Positions 1-8,012 of a stretch of DNA of 64,000 nucleotides are shown in pieces. Position 1 is the stretch's first letter; every line of letters begins with the position of its first letter. The notes beneath the pieces are model-generated. The model was not told where the DNA came from and did not search any database. It saw only the letters and a program-made list of their open reading frames with translations. The position numbers and the translations under genes were made by a program. The DNA is from an uncultured Bacteroides sp. (GTDB lineage Bacteria > Bacteroidota > Bacteroidia > Bacteroidales > Bacteroidaceae), in assembly GCF_910585845.1 (NCBI RefSeq), contig NZ_CAJUHF010000013.1, positions 12,077-76,076 on the forward strand. Direction: 5' to 3'.

Positions 1-99
1 TGGTGGTCGGATGGATTTGATCCGAAGTGGTACTTGCAGCCGTTCCCCATAACGGAAGTGAACAAGAATTACGGTTTGGTACAGAATGCCGGATGGTAA
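1..99 (+). CDS. SusD-like protein, C-terminal end only
   Basis: Partial gene cut by the window edge. The 32 visible codons read in frame 1 and end at a TAA; they contain YLQPFPITEVN and finish in NAGW, the typical last residues of SusD/RagB outer-membrane glycan-binding lipoproteins (compare the QNSGW and QNKGW ends of other SusD proteins in this window). The next gene, 49 bp downstream on the same strand, is a SusC-like transporter lacking the N-terminal extension. This protein is therefore probably the SusD partner of an upstream SusC, in a tandem SusC-SusD-SusC-SusD arrangement. Substrate unknown. Confidence 0.85.
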   Translation, partial: WWSDGFDPKWYLQPFPITEVNKNYGLVQNAGW

Positions 100-148
100 T
101 TCCCTTTAATAATGAACAATCAAAATGTATAAAGTAAAATAATACGTT

Positions 149-2965
149 ATGAATAAAAAATATATAATTGTGTTGTCGCTCTTAGCAGGTCTGTGCCTGC
201 CGACGACGGCACAGGAATCAAACGAAGAACAGACCGACAAGTTTGTAGGCCAGACCATCGATGTAGGTGCCGAGCGATTACTGACCCGTGAAGAGTCTAC
301 CGGTTCAGTATCGATCATCAGTTCCGAAACGACCGACCGTCGCAGTGCCAAGAATATCGGCAACTCCATTCTCGGCCAGGGCAATGGCTTGATATCGTTG
401 CAGAGCGGCGGACGTTATGCTGATGCAAATCCCACTTTTTTTGTACGTGGACTGCAGACATTGAACGACAAGAACTCTCCGTTAGTCATGGTCGACGGCA
501 TTCAACGGGACATTACCAGCATCGCTCCCGAAGAAGTGGAAAACGTCATTGTCCTGAAAGATGCGGCAGCCGTTGCCATCTATGGATATAAGGGCATCAA
601 TGGAGCCATCAACATCATTACCAAACGAGGCAAATACAACACGCGAAGTGTAAAGGTGTCATACGACCACCTGTTTACTACGCTTGCCAACAAGCCCAAG
701 TTTGTAGATGGCTATACCTACGGGCTGGCTATCAACGAAGCACGTGCCAATGACGGTCTGGCTCCACGTTACAGCAATAACGAACTCAATGCTTTACGCA
801 ATGGGACAATGCCTTATCTCTACCCGAGCGTGAACTGGGTGGATGAAACGTTCCGCGACAATGCAATGACCGACAAGTATAACATCGAGTTCCGTGGCGG
901 CGGTCAAAAATTCCGTTACTACACCATGATAGACTTGATTTCCAATAAGGGATTTGTGAAGGAGTACAATTTGAATGAAGGCTACTCCACACAAGACAAG
1001 TATGTGAAAGGCAACCTGCGTATGAACATGGACATCGACCTGACCGAGACCACCGATGTACAAGTGAACCTGTTGGGTGTATTGCAGGAGACATCCCGTC
1101 CGGGTGCACAGGCCAACCTTTGGGATATGGTTTACACGGTGCCTTCTGCCGCATTCCCCATCAGGGATGCAAACGGCATTTGGGGAGGTAGTGACACATG
1201 GGCAGGTACGCTGAACCCTGTAGCACAGAGTGCCGGTGCGGCTTACTATAAGAATCACACCCGTTCATTCTTTGCCGACATGAAGTTGACCCAGGATCTT
1301 TCCGGCCTGACCAAAGGCTTGGGAGCATTTGTACGCATCAGCTATGACAACATTGCCAATATCTTTGAGAACCATAGCAAGGAATATGTCTACAGCGTCA
1401 ATGCGCCCACATGGGCAGACGGTGCCAATGAGCCTACAGTAAAGAGCGCCACTTATGGCAAGGACAGTGAAATGGGCACGGAAGCGAAAACAAATACCTT
1501 CGACCGCCTGCTTCATTTTGATTTGGGCTTTAATTATCAGCGTACGTTCGGTGACCATAGCATCTACAGCCAGTTGAAATGGGACTACGAGAGCAACGAT
1601 CCGAGCGGTATCAACAATACGGTGAACCGCCAGAACATTACCTGGTGGTCGCACTACGGTTATATGAACCGCTACTTCGTAGACCTCGCTTTGGTGGAAA
1701 GTGCCAGCAGCCGTTTGGCTCCCGGTACCAAATGGGCTTTCTCGCCTACGGTGTCGGCCGCATGGGTCATCTCTAAGGAAAAGTTCATGGAAGACGTGAA
1801 ATGGGTGAACTTCTTGAAACTGCGTGCATCGGCAGGTATCATCAATGTAGACAACTTGCCGGGTGATGAAGTCTGGTCGTACTATGCCCAGCAATATGGT
1901 ACTTCGGGAGGTGTCTATCCTTTCGACAGCGGTTGGAACTCAGAATTCGGACGTACCTACCTCGGACGAATGGCTACGGCTAATCCGAAACACGAAAAAG
2001 CCTATAAATACAATGTAGGTGTAGATGCGAAGCTTTTCGGCAGCCTGGATGTGACTCTTGATTTCTGGAAAGAACACCGTACAGACATTTGGGTGACATC
2101 GGAAGGTAAGTATTCGGCTATACTCGGTATGGATACTCCGTACGAAAATGCAGGTATCGTAGACAGCAAGGGTATAGAAGTTGGCCTTGACTATAACAAG
2201 AAACTCGGCCAGGTGGATTTCAATATCGGAGGAAACTTCTCGTTGAACAAGAATGAGATCAAGGAGATGCTGGAAGAACCCCGCCAATATGCCAACCTGG
2301 TGCAGACTGGCAATCCTTACAAGCAGACTTACGGCTTGGAGGCCATCGGTTTCTTCAAGGATGAAGCAGACATCGCCGCAAGTCCCAAGCAGACATTCTC
2401 TACGGTGAAACCCGGTGACATCAAATATCGCGACGTGAATGGCGACAACATCATCGACGCCAACGATAAAGTGGCTATCGGCTACAGTACCACTTGTCCG
2501 GAAATCTACTATACGTTGCATTTAGGTGCAGAGTGGAAAGGCCTCGGATTCTATGCCATGTTCCAGGGAACAGGCAACTATAGTGCAGTACTCAACACCA
2601 AGAGCATGTACTGGCCTCTGATAAACAATACCAATATCTCACAATATGCTTACGACAATCGTTGGACACCGCAGAATCAGAATGCCAAGTTCCCACGCCT
2701 GAGCAGCCAAAGCAATGCCAATAACTACCAAACTTCAACCCTTTGGTTGGCAGACCGCTCCTTCTTCAAGCTGCGCAATCTGGAAGTGTACTACAAATTG
2801 CCTGCTTCTTGGCTGAAAAAGACGAAATTTATGAATGCCGCCAAGTTGTACGTGCGTGGTATCGACCTCTTCAGCTTCGACCATATTGATGAGAACGATC
2901 CCGAAGCATACGGTGTCAACCAGATGACAAAAAGCGTTGCGCTGGGTCTGAGTGTTACGTTTTAA
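149..2965 (+). CDS. SusC-like TonB-dependent outer-membrane transporter
   Basis: 938 residues. A signal peptide (about residues 1-21, ending in TAQ) leads into a plug domain (VMVDGIQRD, then the conserved end INIITKRG near residue 170) and a long beta-barrel ending in SVTF with a terminal aromatic. SusC proteins import oligosaccharides across the outer membrane using TonB energy, capped by a SusD lipoprotein, here encoded 29 bp downstream. Unlike classical SusC it lacks the carboxypeptidase-like (CarboxypepD_reg) domain before the plug; the second SusC of the xylan locus (37044-39872) shares this. That fits the second member of a tandem SusC pair. The glycan imported is not evident. Confidence 0.93.
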   Translation: MNKKYIIVLSLLAGLCLPTTAQESNEEQTDKFVGQTIDVGAERLLTREESTGSVSIISSETTDRRSAKNIGNSILGQGNGLISLQSGGRYADANPTFFVRGLQTLNDKNSPLVMVDGIQRDITSIAPEEVENVIVLKDAAAVAIYGYKGINGAINIITKRGKYNTRSVKVSYDHLFTTLANKPKFVDGYTYGLAINEARANDGLAPRYSNNELNALRNGTMPYLYPSVNWVDETFRDNAMTDKYNIEFRGGGQKFRYYTMIDLISNKGFVKEYNLNEGYSTQDKYVKGNLRMNMDIDLTETTDVQVNLLGVLQETSRPGAQANLWDMVYTVPSAAFPIRDANGIWGGSDTWAGTLNPVAQSAGAAYYKNHTRSFFADMKLTQDLSGLTKGLGAFVRISYDNIANIFENHSKEYVYSVNAPTWADGANEPTVKSATYGKDSEMGTEAKTNTFDRLLHFDLGFNYQRTFGDHSIYSQLKWDYESNDPSGINNTVNRQNITWWSHYGYMNRYFVDLALVESASSRLAPGTKWAFSPTVSAAWVISKEKFMEDVKWVNFLKLRASAGIINVDNLPGDEVWSYYAQQYGTSGGVYPFDSGWNSEFGRTYLGRMATANPKHEKAYKYNVGVDAKLFGSLDVTLDFWKEHRTDIWVTSEGKYSAILGMDTPYENAGIVDSKGIEVGLDYNKKLGQVDFNIGGNFSLNKNEIKEMLEEPRQYANLVQTGNPYKQTYGLEAIGFFKDEADIAASPKQTFSTVKPGDIKYRDVNGDNIIDANDKVAIGYSTTCPEIYYTLHLGAEWKGLGFYAMFQGTGNYSAVLNTKSMYWPLINNTNISQYAYDNRWTPQNQNAKFPRLSSQSNANNYQTSTLWLADRSFFKLRNLEVYYKLPASWLKKTKFMNAAKLYVRGIDLFSFDHIDENDPEAYGVNQMTKSVALGLSVTF

Positions 2966-2994
2966 TTTAATGAACGAATTAATACATTAGAATT

Positions 2995-4725
2995 ATGATC
3001 AATAAAATAAGGACATCAGTCTTTGTCGTATGTGCAGCCGGATGCTTGGCTTCATGTTCCGATCAGATGGATTACAATGAGTACAACATCTTCGACAAGG
3101 ACTATATAACACAAAACTTCAAGAATGTAGGTGGATTCATGACCGATATCTACAATACCGTGGATTATGATTTCGGCAACTATTCATCGGGTGCCATGCA
3201 GGCATCTGCAACGGACGAAAGCGAGTACAGCATTTTGGGTAATGCTATCGAAGATTTCTACAATGGTGCCTGGAGCCCTACCAATGCGAAATCGTCTGTA
3301 TGGACCAATATGTACAAGGGCATCAGTACTTGCAACCATGTGATTCACGAATTGCAGGGCCTGTCGTTCGACGAACTGAAACTGAACAGCGACTATGCCG
3401 CCCAACTTCACCGTTATGAGAACTACAAGTACGAAAGCCGCTTTATGCGTGCTTACTTCTACTTCTGTCTGGTTCGCCAGTATGGTGATGTACCTTTGGT
3501 GACACAGCAAATCACTGCTGAAGAAGCCAACTCCATAAGCCAAACATCGGCAGATGATATCTTTAAGTTCATCATGGATGAATGTGCGGATATCCAGTCG
3601 TTGATTATCGAAGATTACAGTAACCTGGGAGAACTTTCTACCGGTACGGAAGAGACCGGCCGCGCAGACCGGCTTGCCGTGCTTGCGCTGAAAGCTCGTG
3701 CAGCTTTGTATTGGGCCAGTCCGCTTTTCAATCCCAATGGTGACAAGGAACGTTACCGTACGGCTGCTTTGTATACCAAGGAGTTGCTTGATGCTGCCCA
3801 GAAACGTGGCAAAGACCTTACTGCCAAGTATGCGGATTTATGGGCCGCCGAAAGTTTCAATACCCCCGGCATCATGAAGGAAATCCTGTACGGTCGCCGT
3901 TATTATAAAAATTCCTCCGGCGACAACATGGTGGAAACCAACAATTATCCTGTAGGTATAGAAGGTGGTGCGGGTGGTAACTGTCCTACTCAGAACCTAG
4001 TAGATGCATACGATATGCTCAATGGTAAATCTATCGGTGAAGCCGGTTCTGAATATGACGAGAAGAATCCTTATCAGAATCGCGACCCTCGCTTGGCAGC
4101 TACGGTGGCTGTGAACGGTGACCAATGGCCTACATATTCCGGTGCCGCCAAGATTGAAACATTCCACGGCGGCGTCAATGGCGAGCCTCTGACCGGTGCC
4201 ACACCTACTGGCTATTACCTCAAAAAGCTTTGTAACGGTGCCATCTCATTGGCAAGCAACAGCAAGTTTACGGCATCACGCCATACTTGGTTGACCTTCC
4301 GTATGGGTGAATTTTATTTGAATTATGCCGAAGCGGTATTCAAGTATTTAGGTGATGCGAATGCTGTCACTGTAGAATTTCCGATGTCGGCTTGTGCTGC
4401 TGCCAGCATGACGCGCAAGCGTGCCGGTATGCCCGCTTTTGAAGAAGGCATGGATGCCGCTACGTTCTGGACTAAGTTATGCAACGAACGTTTTGTGGAG
4501 CTGGCTTTTGAAGGTCATCGTTTCTGGGATGTCCGCCGTTGGAAAGAGGCCGATAAGTATTTCAAGAATATCGTTGAAATGAAGTTGACCAAAGAAACTG
4601 ACGGAAGCATTACTTATACTCGCAAGAACGTATCCCGCCAATGGGACGACAAGATGTATTTCTTCCCCATTCCACAAACGGAATTGATCAAAAACAAGAA
4701 CTTGAAGCAAAATTCGGGTTGGTAA
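2995..4725 (+). CDS. SusD-like (RagB/SusD) glycan-binding lipoprotein
   Basis: 576 residues. Signal peptide with lipobox near residues 17-21 (CLASC then SDQ), so the protein is lipidated and probably surface exposed. SusD hallmarks follow: an N-terminal TPR-like helical region with RFMRAYFYFCLVRQYGDVPLV, the middle motif NRDPRLAATV, and the C-terminal NERFVELAFEGHRFWDVRRWK and NSGW end. It would form the lid of the preceding SusC transporter (29 bp upstream, same operon). A strong hairpin terminator follows at 4757-4792, so this is the last gene of the unit. Substrate specificity cannot be read from the sequence. Confidence 0.93.
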   Translation: MINKIRTSVFVVCAAGCLASCSDQMDYNEYNIFDKDYITQNFKNVGGFMTDIYNTVDYDFGNYSSGAMQASATDESEYSILGNAIEDFYNGAWSPTNAKSSVWTNMYKGISTCNHVIHELQGLSFDELKLNSDYAAQLHRYENYKYESRFMRAYFYFCLVRQYGDVPLVTQQITAEEANSISQTSADDIFKFIMDECADIQSLIIEDYSNLGELSTGTEETGRADRLAVLALKARAALYWASPLFNPNGDKERYRTAALYTKELLDAAQKRGKDLTAKYADLWAAESFNTPGIMKEILYGRRYYKNSSGDNMVETNNYPVGIEGGAGGNCPTQNLVDAYDMLNGKSIGEAGSEYDEKNPYQNRDPRLAATVAVNGDQWPTYSGAAKIETFHGGVNGEPLTGATPTGYYLKKLCNGAISLASNSKFTASRHTWLTFRMGEFYLNYAEAVFKYLGDANAVTVEFPMSACAAASMTRKRAGMPAFEEGMDAATFWTKLCNERFVELAFEGHRFWDVRRWKEADKYFKNIVEMKLTKETDGSITYTRKNVSRQWDDKMYFFPIPQTELIKNKNLKQNSGW

Positions 4726-4756
4726 AGAATATTCAATAGGTAAACGACAATAGAAT

Positions 4757-4792
4757 GAGAGCGTATCCAAACAGGTTGTTTGATACGCTCTC
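4757..4792 (+). terminator. Rho-independent terminator after the SusC/SusD unit
   Basis: GAGAGCGTATC at 4757-4767 pairs perfectly with GATACGCTCTC at 4782-4792, with additional AAACA/TGTTT pairing in the loop, followed by a T-containing tail. It lies 32 bp after the SusD stop codon. Confidence 0.85.
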
Positions 4793-4935
4793 TTGTTATC
4801 TATATATCTTCTTTTCTTACCATATGCCGTTTTTCCGAAAACGAGAATCAAAAAATAACTATCCGTTGGCAAAATCAAATAGATATAACATTATGCGAAA
4901 CTTGGATATTTTATAGGTAGGAATAAACTTTTTTA

Positions 4936-4943
4936 TACCTTTG
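4936..4943 (+). promoter_or_regulatory. Bacteroides -7 element (TACCTTTG)
   Basis: TACCTTTG matches the Bacteroides sigma-ABfr -7 consensus TAnnTTTG. It sits 23 bp before the ATG of the disrupted small reading frame at 4967. Confidence 0.6.
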
Positions 4944-4966
4944 CAATGTCACCTTAACTTGACAGC

Positions 4967-5191
4967 ATGAAGAGAACAGTAAAAACGTTTATATATACAC
5001 TGGCTGAAAGCGGACAATGCAGCCATTCAAGAAGCCATAGACGAAACATATGCCGGGAAAATGGATGTCAGCCGCCTGTATGCAACGGTAGGAGCACATA
5101 TTTACATCTGGAGACACTGATTTTTCTACGATATGATGATATCGCCACCGACATGTATCGGCTTTGGCTCCTAAGCCGACTTGTCGTCTGA
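4967..5191 (+). pseudogene. Remnant of a small unidentified gene, probably frameshifted
   Basis: An ATG 23 bp after a good promoter opens a frame of 74 codons (MKRTVKTFIYTLAES...). From about residue 12 the more protein-like reading moves to the +1 frame, where codons 4983-5120 give ADNAAIQEAIDETYAGKMD and then VSRLYATVGAH before a TGA; after that the first frame again looks better (DDIATDMYRLWLLSRLVV). No family was recognised. The pattern fits a small Bacteroides gene broken by indels. The rest of the region between the terminator at 4792 and the DUF5063 gene holds only the two promoters listed. Chance coding resemblance is possible. Confidence 0.3.
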
Positions 5192-5291
5192 TGACTCCCT
5201 TCAACTCCTTTAACTCCTGCAAATGAAGAAGCTATGGGGAGAAGGCTTGACGTTTTCTTAACTGACTGGCATATAAATCAAGATTTATATC

Positions 5292-5299
5292 TATCTTTG
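5292..5299 (+). promoter_or_regulatory. Bacteroides -7 element (TATCTTTG)
   Basis: TATCTTTG matches TAnnTTTG and lies 22 bp before the ATG at 5322. It probably drives the DUF5063 - exonuclease - methyltransferase operon. Confidence 0.7.
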
Positions 5300-5321
5300 C
5301 ATCTCCAAATCAAATATAAAT

Positions 5322-5882
5322 ATGAAAAAAGAAAGCCAAGTGATATTCGACCGTAATGTAGTGGAATTCGTCACCGTAGCCGCCGAATTCTGCAAGTTTC
5401 TGGAACAGGCGGAGACGATGAAGCGCGATACATTCATCGATACCTCTTTAAAGATACTCCCGTTGCTCTACCTCAAGGCAGCCATGTTGCCCGAGACCGA
5501 AATGATAGGCGACGAGGCACCCGAGAATTATGTGACGGAAGAGACCTACGAAGTACTCCGTATCAACCTCGCCGACATCCTTGCCGACAAGGACGACTAT
5601 CTGGACGTATTCCTGCAAGACATGGTCTACAGCGACCAGCCCATCAAGAAGAATATATCCGAAGACTTGGCGGATATTTACCAATCCCTCAAAGATTTTA
5701 TATTCGTCTTCCAGCTGGGACTGAACGAGACCATGAACGACTCACTTGCCATCTGCCAGGAACAGTTCAAAGAATACTGGGGACAGACATTAGTGAATAC
5801 CCTCCGCGCCCTGCATGACGCAAAATATCACCAGGCTGACGATGAAGCGGAAGAAGACAGCTTTGACGAAAAAGACGAATAA
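5322..5882 (+). CDS. DUF5063 domain protein
   Basis: 186 residues, acidic, with no signal peptide or membrane segment, so cytoplasmic. The sequence is helical throughout (FVTVAAEFCKFLEQAE, ILPLLYLKAAMLP, LKDFIFVFQLGLNETMND, FKEYWGQTLVNTLRALHDAKY) and resembles the DUF5063 family found across Bacteroidetes, whose function is unknown. The tail is very acidic (DDEAEEDSFDEKDE). It is the first gene of a tight three-gene operon with an RNase D-like exonuclease (11 bp downstream) and an rRNA methyltransferase, which suggests, without proving, a link to RNA metabolism. Confidence 0.8.
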   Translation: MKKESQVIFDRNVVEFVTVAAEFCKFLEQAETMKRDTFIDTSLKILPLLYLKAAMLPETEMIGDEAPENYVTEETYEVLRINLADILADKDDYLDVFLQDMVYSDQPIKKNISEDLADIYQSLKDFIFVFQLGLNETMNDSLAICQEQFKEYWGQTLVNTLRALHDAKYHQADDEAEEDSFDEKDE

Positions 5883-5893
5883 AGGAGTAAGCC

Positions 5894-6556
5894 ATGATTA
5901 TCAGAAGAACAATCAGTAAAGAAGCTATCCAAGAGATGCCGAAAGTGCTCTTTCCAGGACAGATACATGTCGTACAGACGCCTTGGGAAGCCGAAAAGGC
6001 CGTGAGTTACCTCAAGCAATACCCCATATTGGGAATAGACAGCGAAACGCGCCCCTCATTCACCAAAGGACAATCGCACAAGGTCGCCTTGCTACAGGTC
6101 TCGTCGGAAAAAGATTGTTTTCTATTCCGCCTGAACCTGACCGGACTGACACTTCCTGTCATCTCCTTACTGGAAAGCCCGTCGATCACCAAGATAGGCC
6201 TTTCCTTGAAGGACGACTTTATGATGCTGCACAAACGTGCCCCCTTCGAGCAACGTGCCTGCATCGAGTTGCAAGAGTATGTCCGCATGTTCGGCATTCA
6301 GGAGAAAAGCCTGCAGAAGATATACGCTATCCTGTTCGGAGAGAAGATCTCCAAGTCACAACGCCTCTCTAACTGGGAAGCCGAACACCTGACCGAACCT
6401 CAAAAGCTATATGCAGCCACAGACGCATGGGCTTGCCTCAACATATACAACCGATTGCAGGAACTGAAAATCAGTGGTGACTATGAACTGGCACCGGATG
6501 AACAGCCTGCCAATCAGGAATCATTAATCACTAACCCTTTAAATGATAATCAGTAA
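5894..6556 (+). CDS. 3'-5' exonuclease domain protein (RNase D/WRN-like)
   Basis: 220 residues, cytoplasmic. A DEDD-type exonuclease fold is visible: Exo I GIDSETRPSF (Asp and Glu), Exo II SLKDDFMML and Exo III YAATDAWACLNIY (Tyr and Asp), the DEDDy pattern of RNase D and WRN exonucleases. It lacks the HRDC domain of full RNase D and equals a stand-alone exonuclease domain. An AAAGGAG Shine-Dalgarno at 5882-5888 supports the start. It lies 11 bp after the DUF5063 gene and 5 bp before the methyltransferase gene, so the three are cotranscribed. Substrate (structured RNA or DNA) is not determined. Confidence 0.88.
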   Translation: MIIRRTISKEAIQEMPKVLFPGQIHVVQTPWEAEKAVSYLKQYPILGIDSETRPSFTKGQSHKVALLQVSSEKDCFLFRLNLTGLTLPVISLLESPSITKIGLSLKDDFMMLHKRAPFEQRACIELQEYVRMFGIQEKSLQKIYAILFGEKISKSQRLSNWEAEHLTEPQKLYAATDAWACLNIYNRLQELKISGDYELAPDEQPANQESLITNPLNDNQ

Positions 6557-6561
6557 ATCGC

Positions 6562-7743
6562 ATGTACAAAGTCTACCTCAAATCAGGCAAAGAAGAATCA
6601 TTGAAACGTTTTCACCCTTGGGTGTTTTCCGGCGCCATCGCACACCTTGACGGCGAACCGGAAGAAGGTGAAGTGGTAGAAATCTACACCTCGAAGAAGG
6701 AATTTATAGCCAAAGGACACTTTCAGATCGGCAGCATAGCCGTCCGCGTACTCTCTTTCCGGCAGGACGAGAACATCGATGCCGACTTTTGGAGACGTAA
6801 GCTCAGCATTGCCTACGAGATGCGGCGCAGTATCGGCATCGCCGAAAACCCGACCAACAATACATACAGACTGGTACATGGCGAAGGGGACAATCTGCCC
6901 GGACTGATCATAGATATTTATGCACGCACGGCTGTGATGCAGGCACACTCTGCCGGCATGCACCTCGACCGCATGGCTATAGCCGAAGCCCTCAGCCAAG
7001 TAATGGGAGACAAGCTGGAGAACATCTACTATAAGTCGGAAACCACCCTACCCTTCAAAGCCGACCTCTATCCTGAGAACGGCTTCCTGAAAGGAGGTAG
7101 CACGGACAACATCGCCATGGAATACGGATTGAAATTCCACATCGACTGGCTGAAAGGGCAAAAGACGGGCTTCTTCGTAGACCAGCGCGAAAACCGCTCC
7201 CTGCTGGAACGCTATGCCAACGGACGTTCCGTGCTGAACATGTTCTGCTACACAGGAGGTTTCTCCGTATATGCCATGCGCGGCAATGCCAGACTGGTGC
7301 ATTCGGTAGACAGTTCCGCCAAGGCTATCGACCTTACCAACAAGAATATAGAACTGAACTTCCCAGGTGACAGACGCCATGCCGCCTTTGCCGAGGATGC
7401 CTTCAAATATCTGGACCGTATGGGCGACCAGTACGACCTGATCATCCTCGACCCGCCTGCCTTTGCCAAACACCGCGACGCCTTGCGCAATGCCTTGCAA
7501 GGCTACCGTAAGCTGAATGTGAAAGCCTTTGAGAAAATCAAACCGGGAGGTATCCTATTCACTTTCTCTTGTTCGCAGGCAGTCAGCAAAGAAAACTTCC
7601 GCACAGCTGTCTTCACGGCTGCCGCCATGTCAGGACGCAGCGTGCGTATCTTGCACCAACTGACGCAACCTGCCGACCATCCGGTAAACATCTATCATCC
7701 CGAAGGGGAATACTTGAAAGGATTAGTACTATATGTAGAATAA
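6562..7743 (+). CDS. Class I SAM-dependent rRNA methyltransferase (RlmI-like)
   Basis: 393 residues. An N-terminal PUA domain (about residues 1-80, starting MYKVYLKSGKEESLKRFHPWVFSGAI) precedes an EEHEE-type middle domain and a Rossmann methyltransferase domain with VLNMFCYTGGFSVYA (SAM site), YDLIILDPPAFAK (motif IV) and FTFSCSQ. This architecture is that of RlmI (YccW), which makes m5C1962 in 23S rRNA; PUA-containing relatives may modify other sites. Cytoplasmic. Last gene of the operon beginning at 5322, with only 5 bp between it and the exonuclease gene. Confidence 0.9.
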   Translation: MYKVYLKSGKEESLKRFHPWVFSGAIAHLDGEPEEGEVVEIYTSKKEFIAKGHFQIGSIAVRVLSFRQDENIDADFWRRKLSIAYEMRRSIGIAENPTNNTYRLVHGEGDNLPGLIIDIYARTAVMQAHSAGMHLDRMAIAEALSQVMGDKLENIYYKSETTLPFKADLYPENGFLKGGSTDNIAMEYGLKFHIDWLKGQKTGFFVDQRENRSLLERYANGRSVLNMFCYTGGFSVYAMRGNARLVHSVDSSAKAIDLTNKNIELNFPGDRRHAAFAEDAFKYLDRMGDQYDLIILDPPAFAKHRDALRNALQGYRKLNVKAFEKIKPGGILFTFSCSQAVSKENFRTAVFTAAAMSGRSVRILHQLTQPADHPVNIYHPEGEYLKGLVLYVE

Positions 7744-7837
7744 CCCAAGCAAAGGGAAAAAGCACTTAATATCATAAAAAACGTTAACAAAAAGCAGAAA
7801 ACAGGTAAAACCTTATGTTGTATAACATAAAAAGTCA

Positions 7838-7845
7838 TACCTTTG
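7838..7845 (+). promoter_or_regulatory. -7 element (TACCTTTG) of sRNA-like copy 1
   Basis: TACCTTTG fits TAnnTTTG. The transcript would start about 7 bp downstream and run into the hairpin at 7889-7909. The same element stands in the same position before the second copy at 45819-45826. Confidence 0.75.
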
Positions 7846-7851
7846 CACTGT

Positions 7852-7920
7852 GTTTTTCATGGTATTAGATTTAAGGTTAATAAAGATTGGCTGTCTGGGA
7901 TAGATAGCCTTCTTTTTTTA
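7852..7920 (+). ncRNA. Putative small RNA, copy 1 of a two-copy family
   Basis: About 65 nt between a promoter and a terminator, with no conserved reading frame. The core GTGTTTTTCATGGTATTAG followed by ATTTAAGGTTAA is almost identical to copy 2 on the minus strand near 45.8 kb. The terminators differ in sequence but keep position: here GGCTGTC 7889-7895 pairs (one G-U) with GATAGCC 7903-7909 and a T-tract follows. An ATG in this copy opens a 14-codon frame, but copy 2 has ATA instead, so a peptide is unlikely. Multicopy paralogous sRNAs are known in Bacteroides; whether this is that family I cannot verify. Confidence 0.65.
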
Positions 7921-7956
7921 TATACCACTTACCTCCGGCTTTTCCAATAAATTTCA

Positions 7957-7964
7957 TACATTTG
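7957..7964 (+). promoter_or_regulatory. Bacteroides -7 element (TACATTTG)
   Basis: TACATTTG matches TAnnTTTG, 48 bp before the ATG at 8013. Likely promoter of the nucleoside transporter - rsmE pair. Confidence 0.65.
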
Positions 7965-8012
7965 CAGCAATCTATCAATAACAAAAAGAGAAACACATAA
8001 AAATAAAAAGCT

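Noticed and set aside
7863..7906. A 14-codon peptide gene inside sRNA-like copy 1
   Set aside because: The start codon is ATA in copy 2 and the frame differs after the core, so coding is not conserved.
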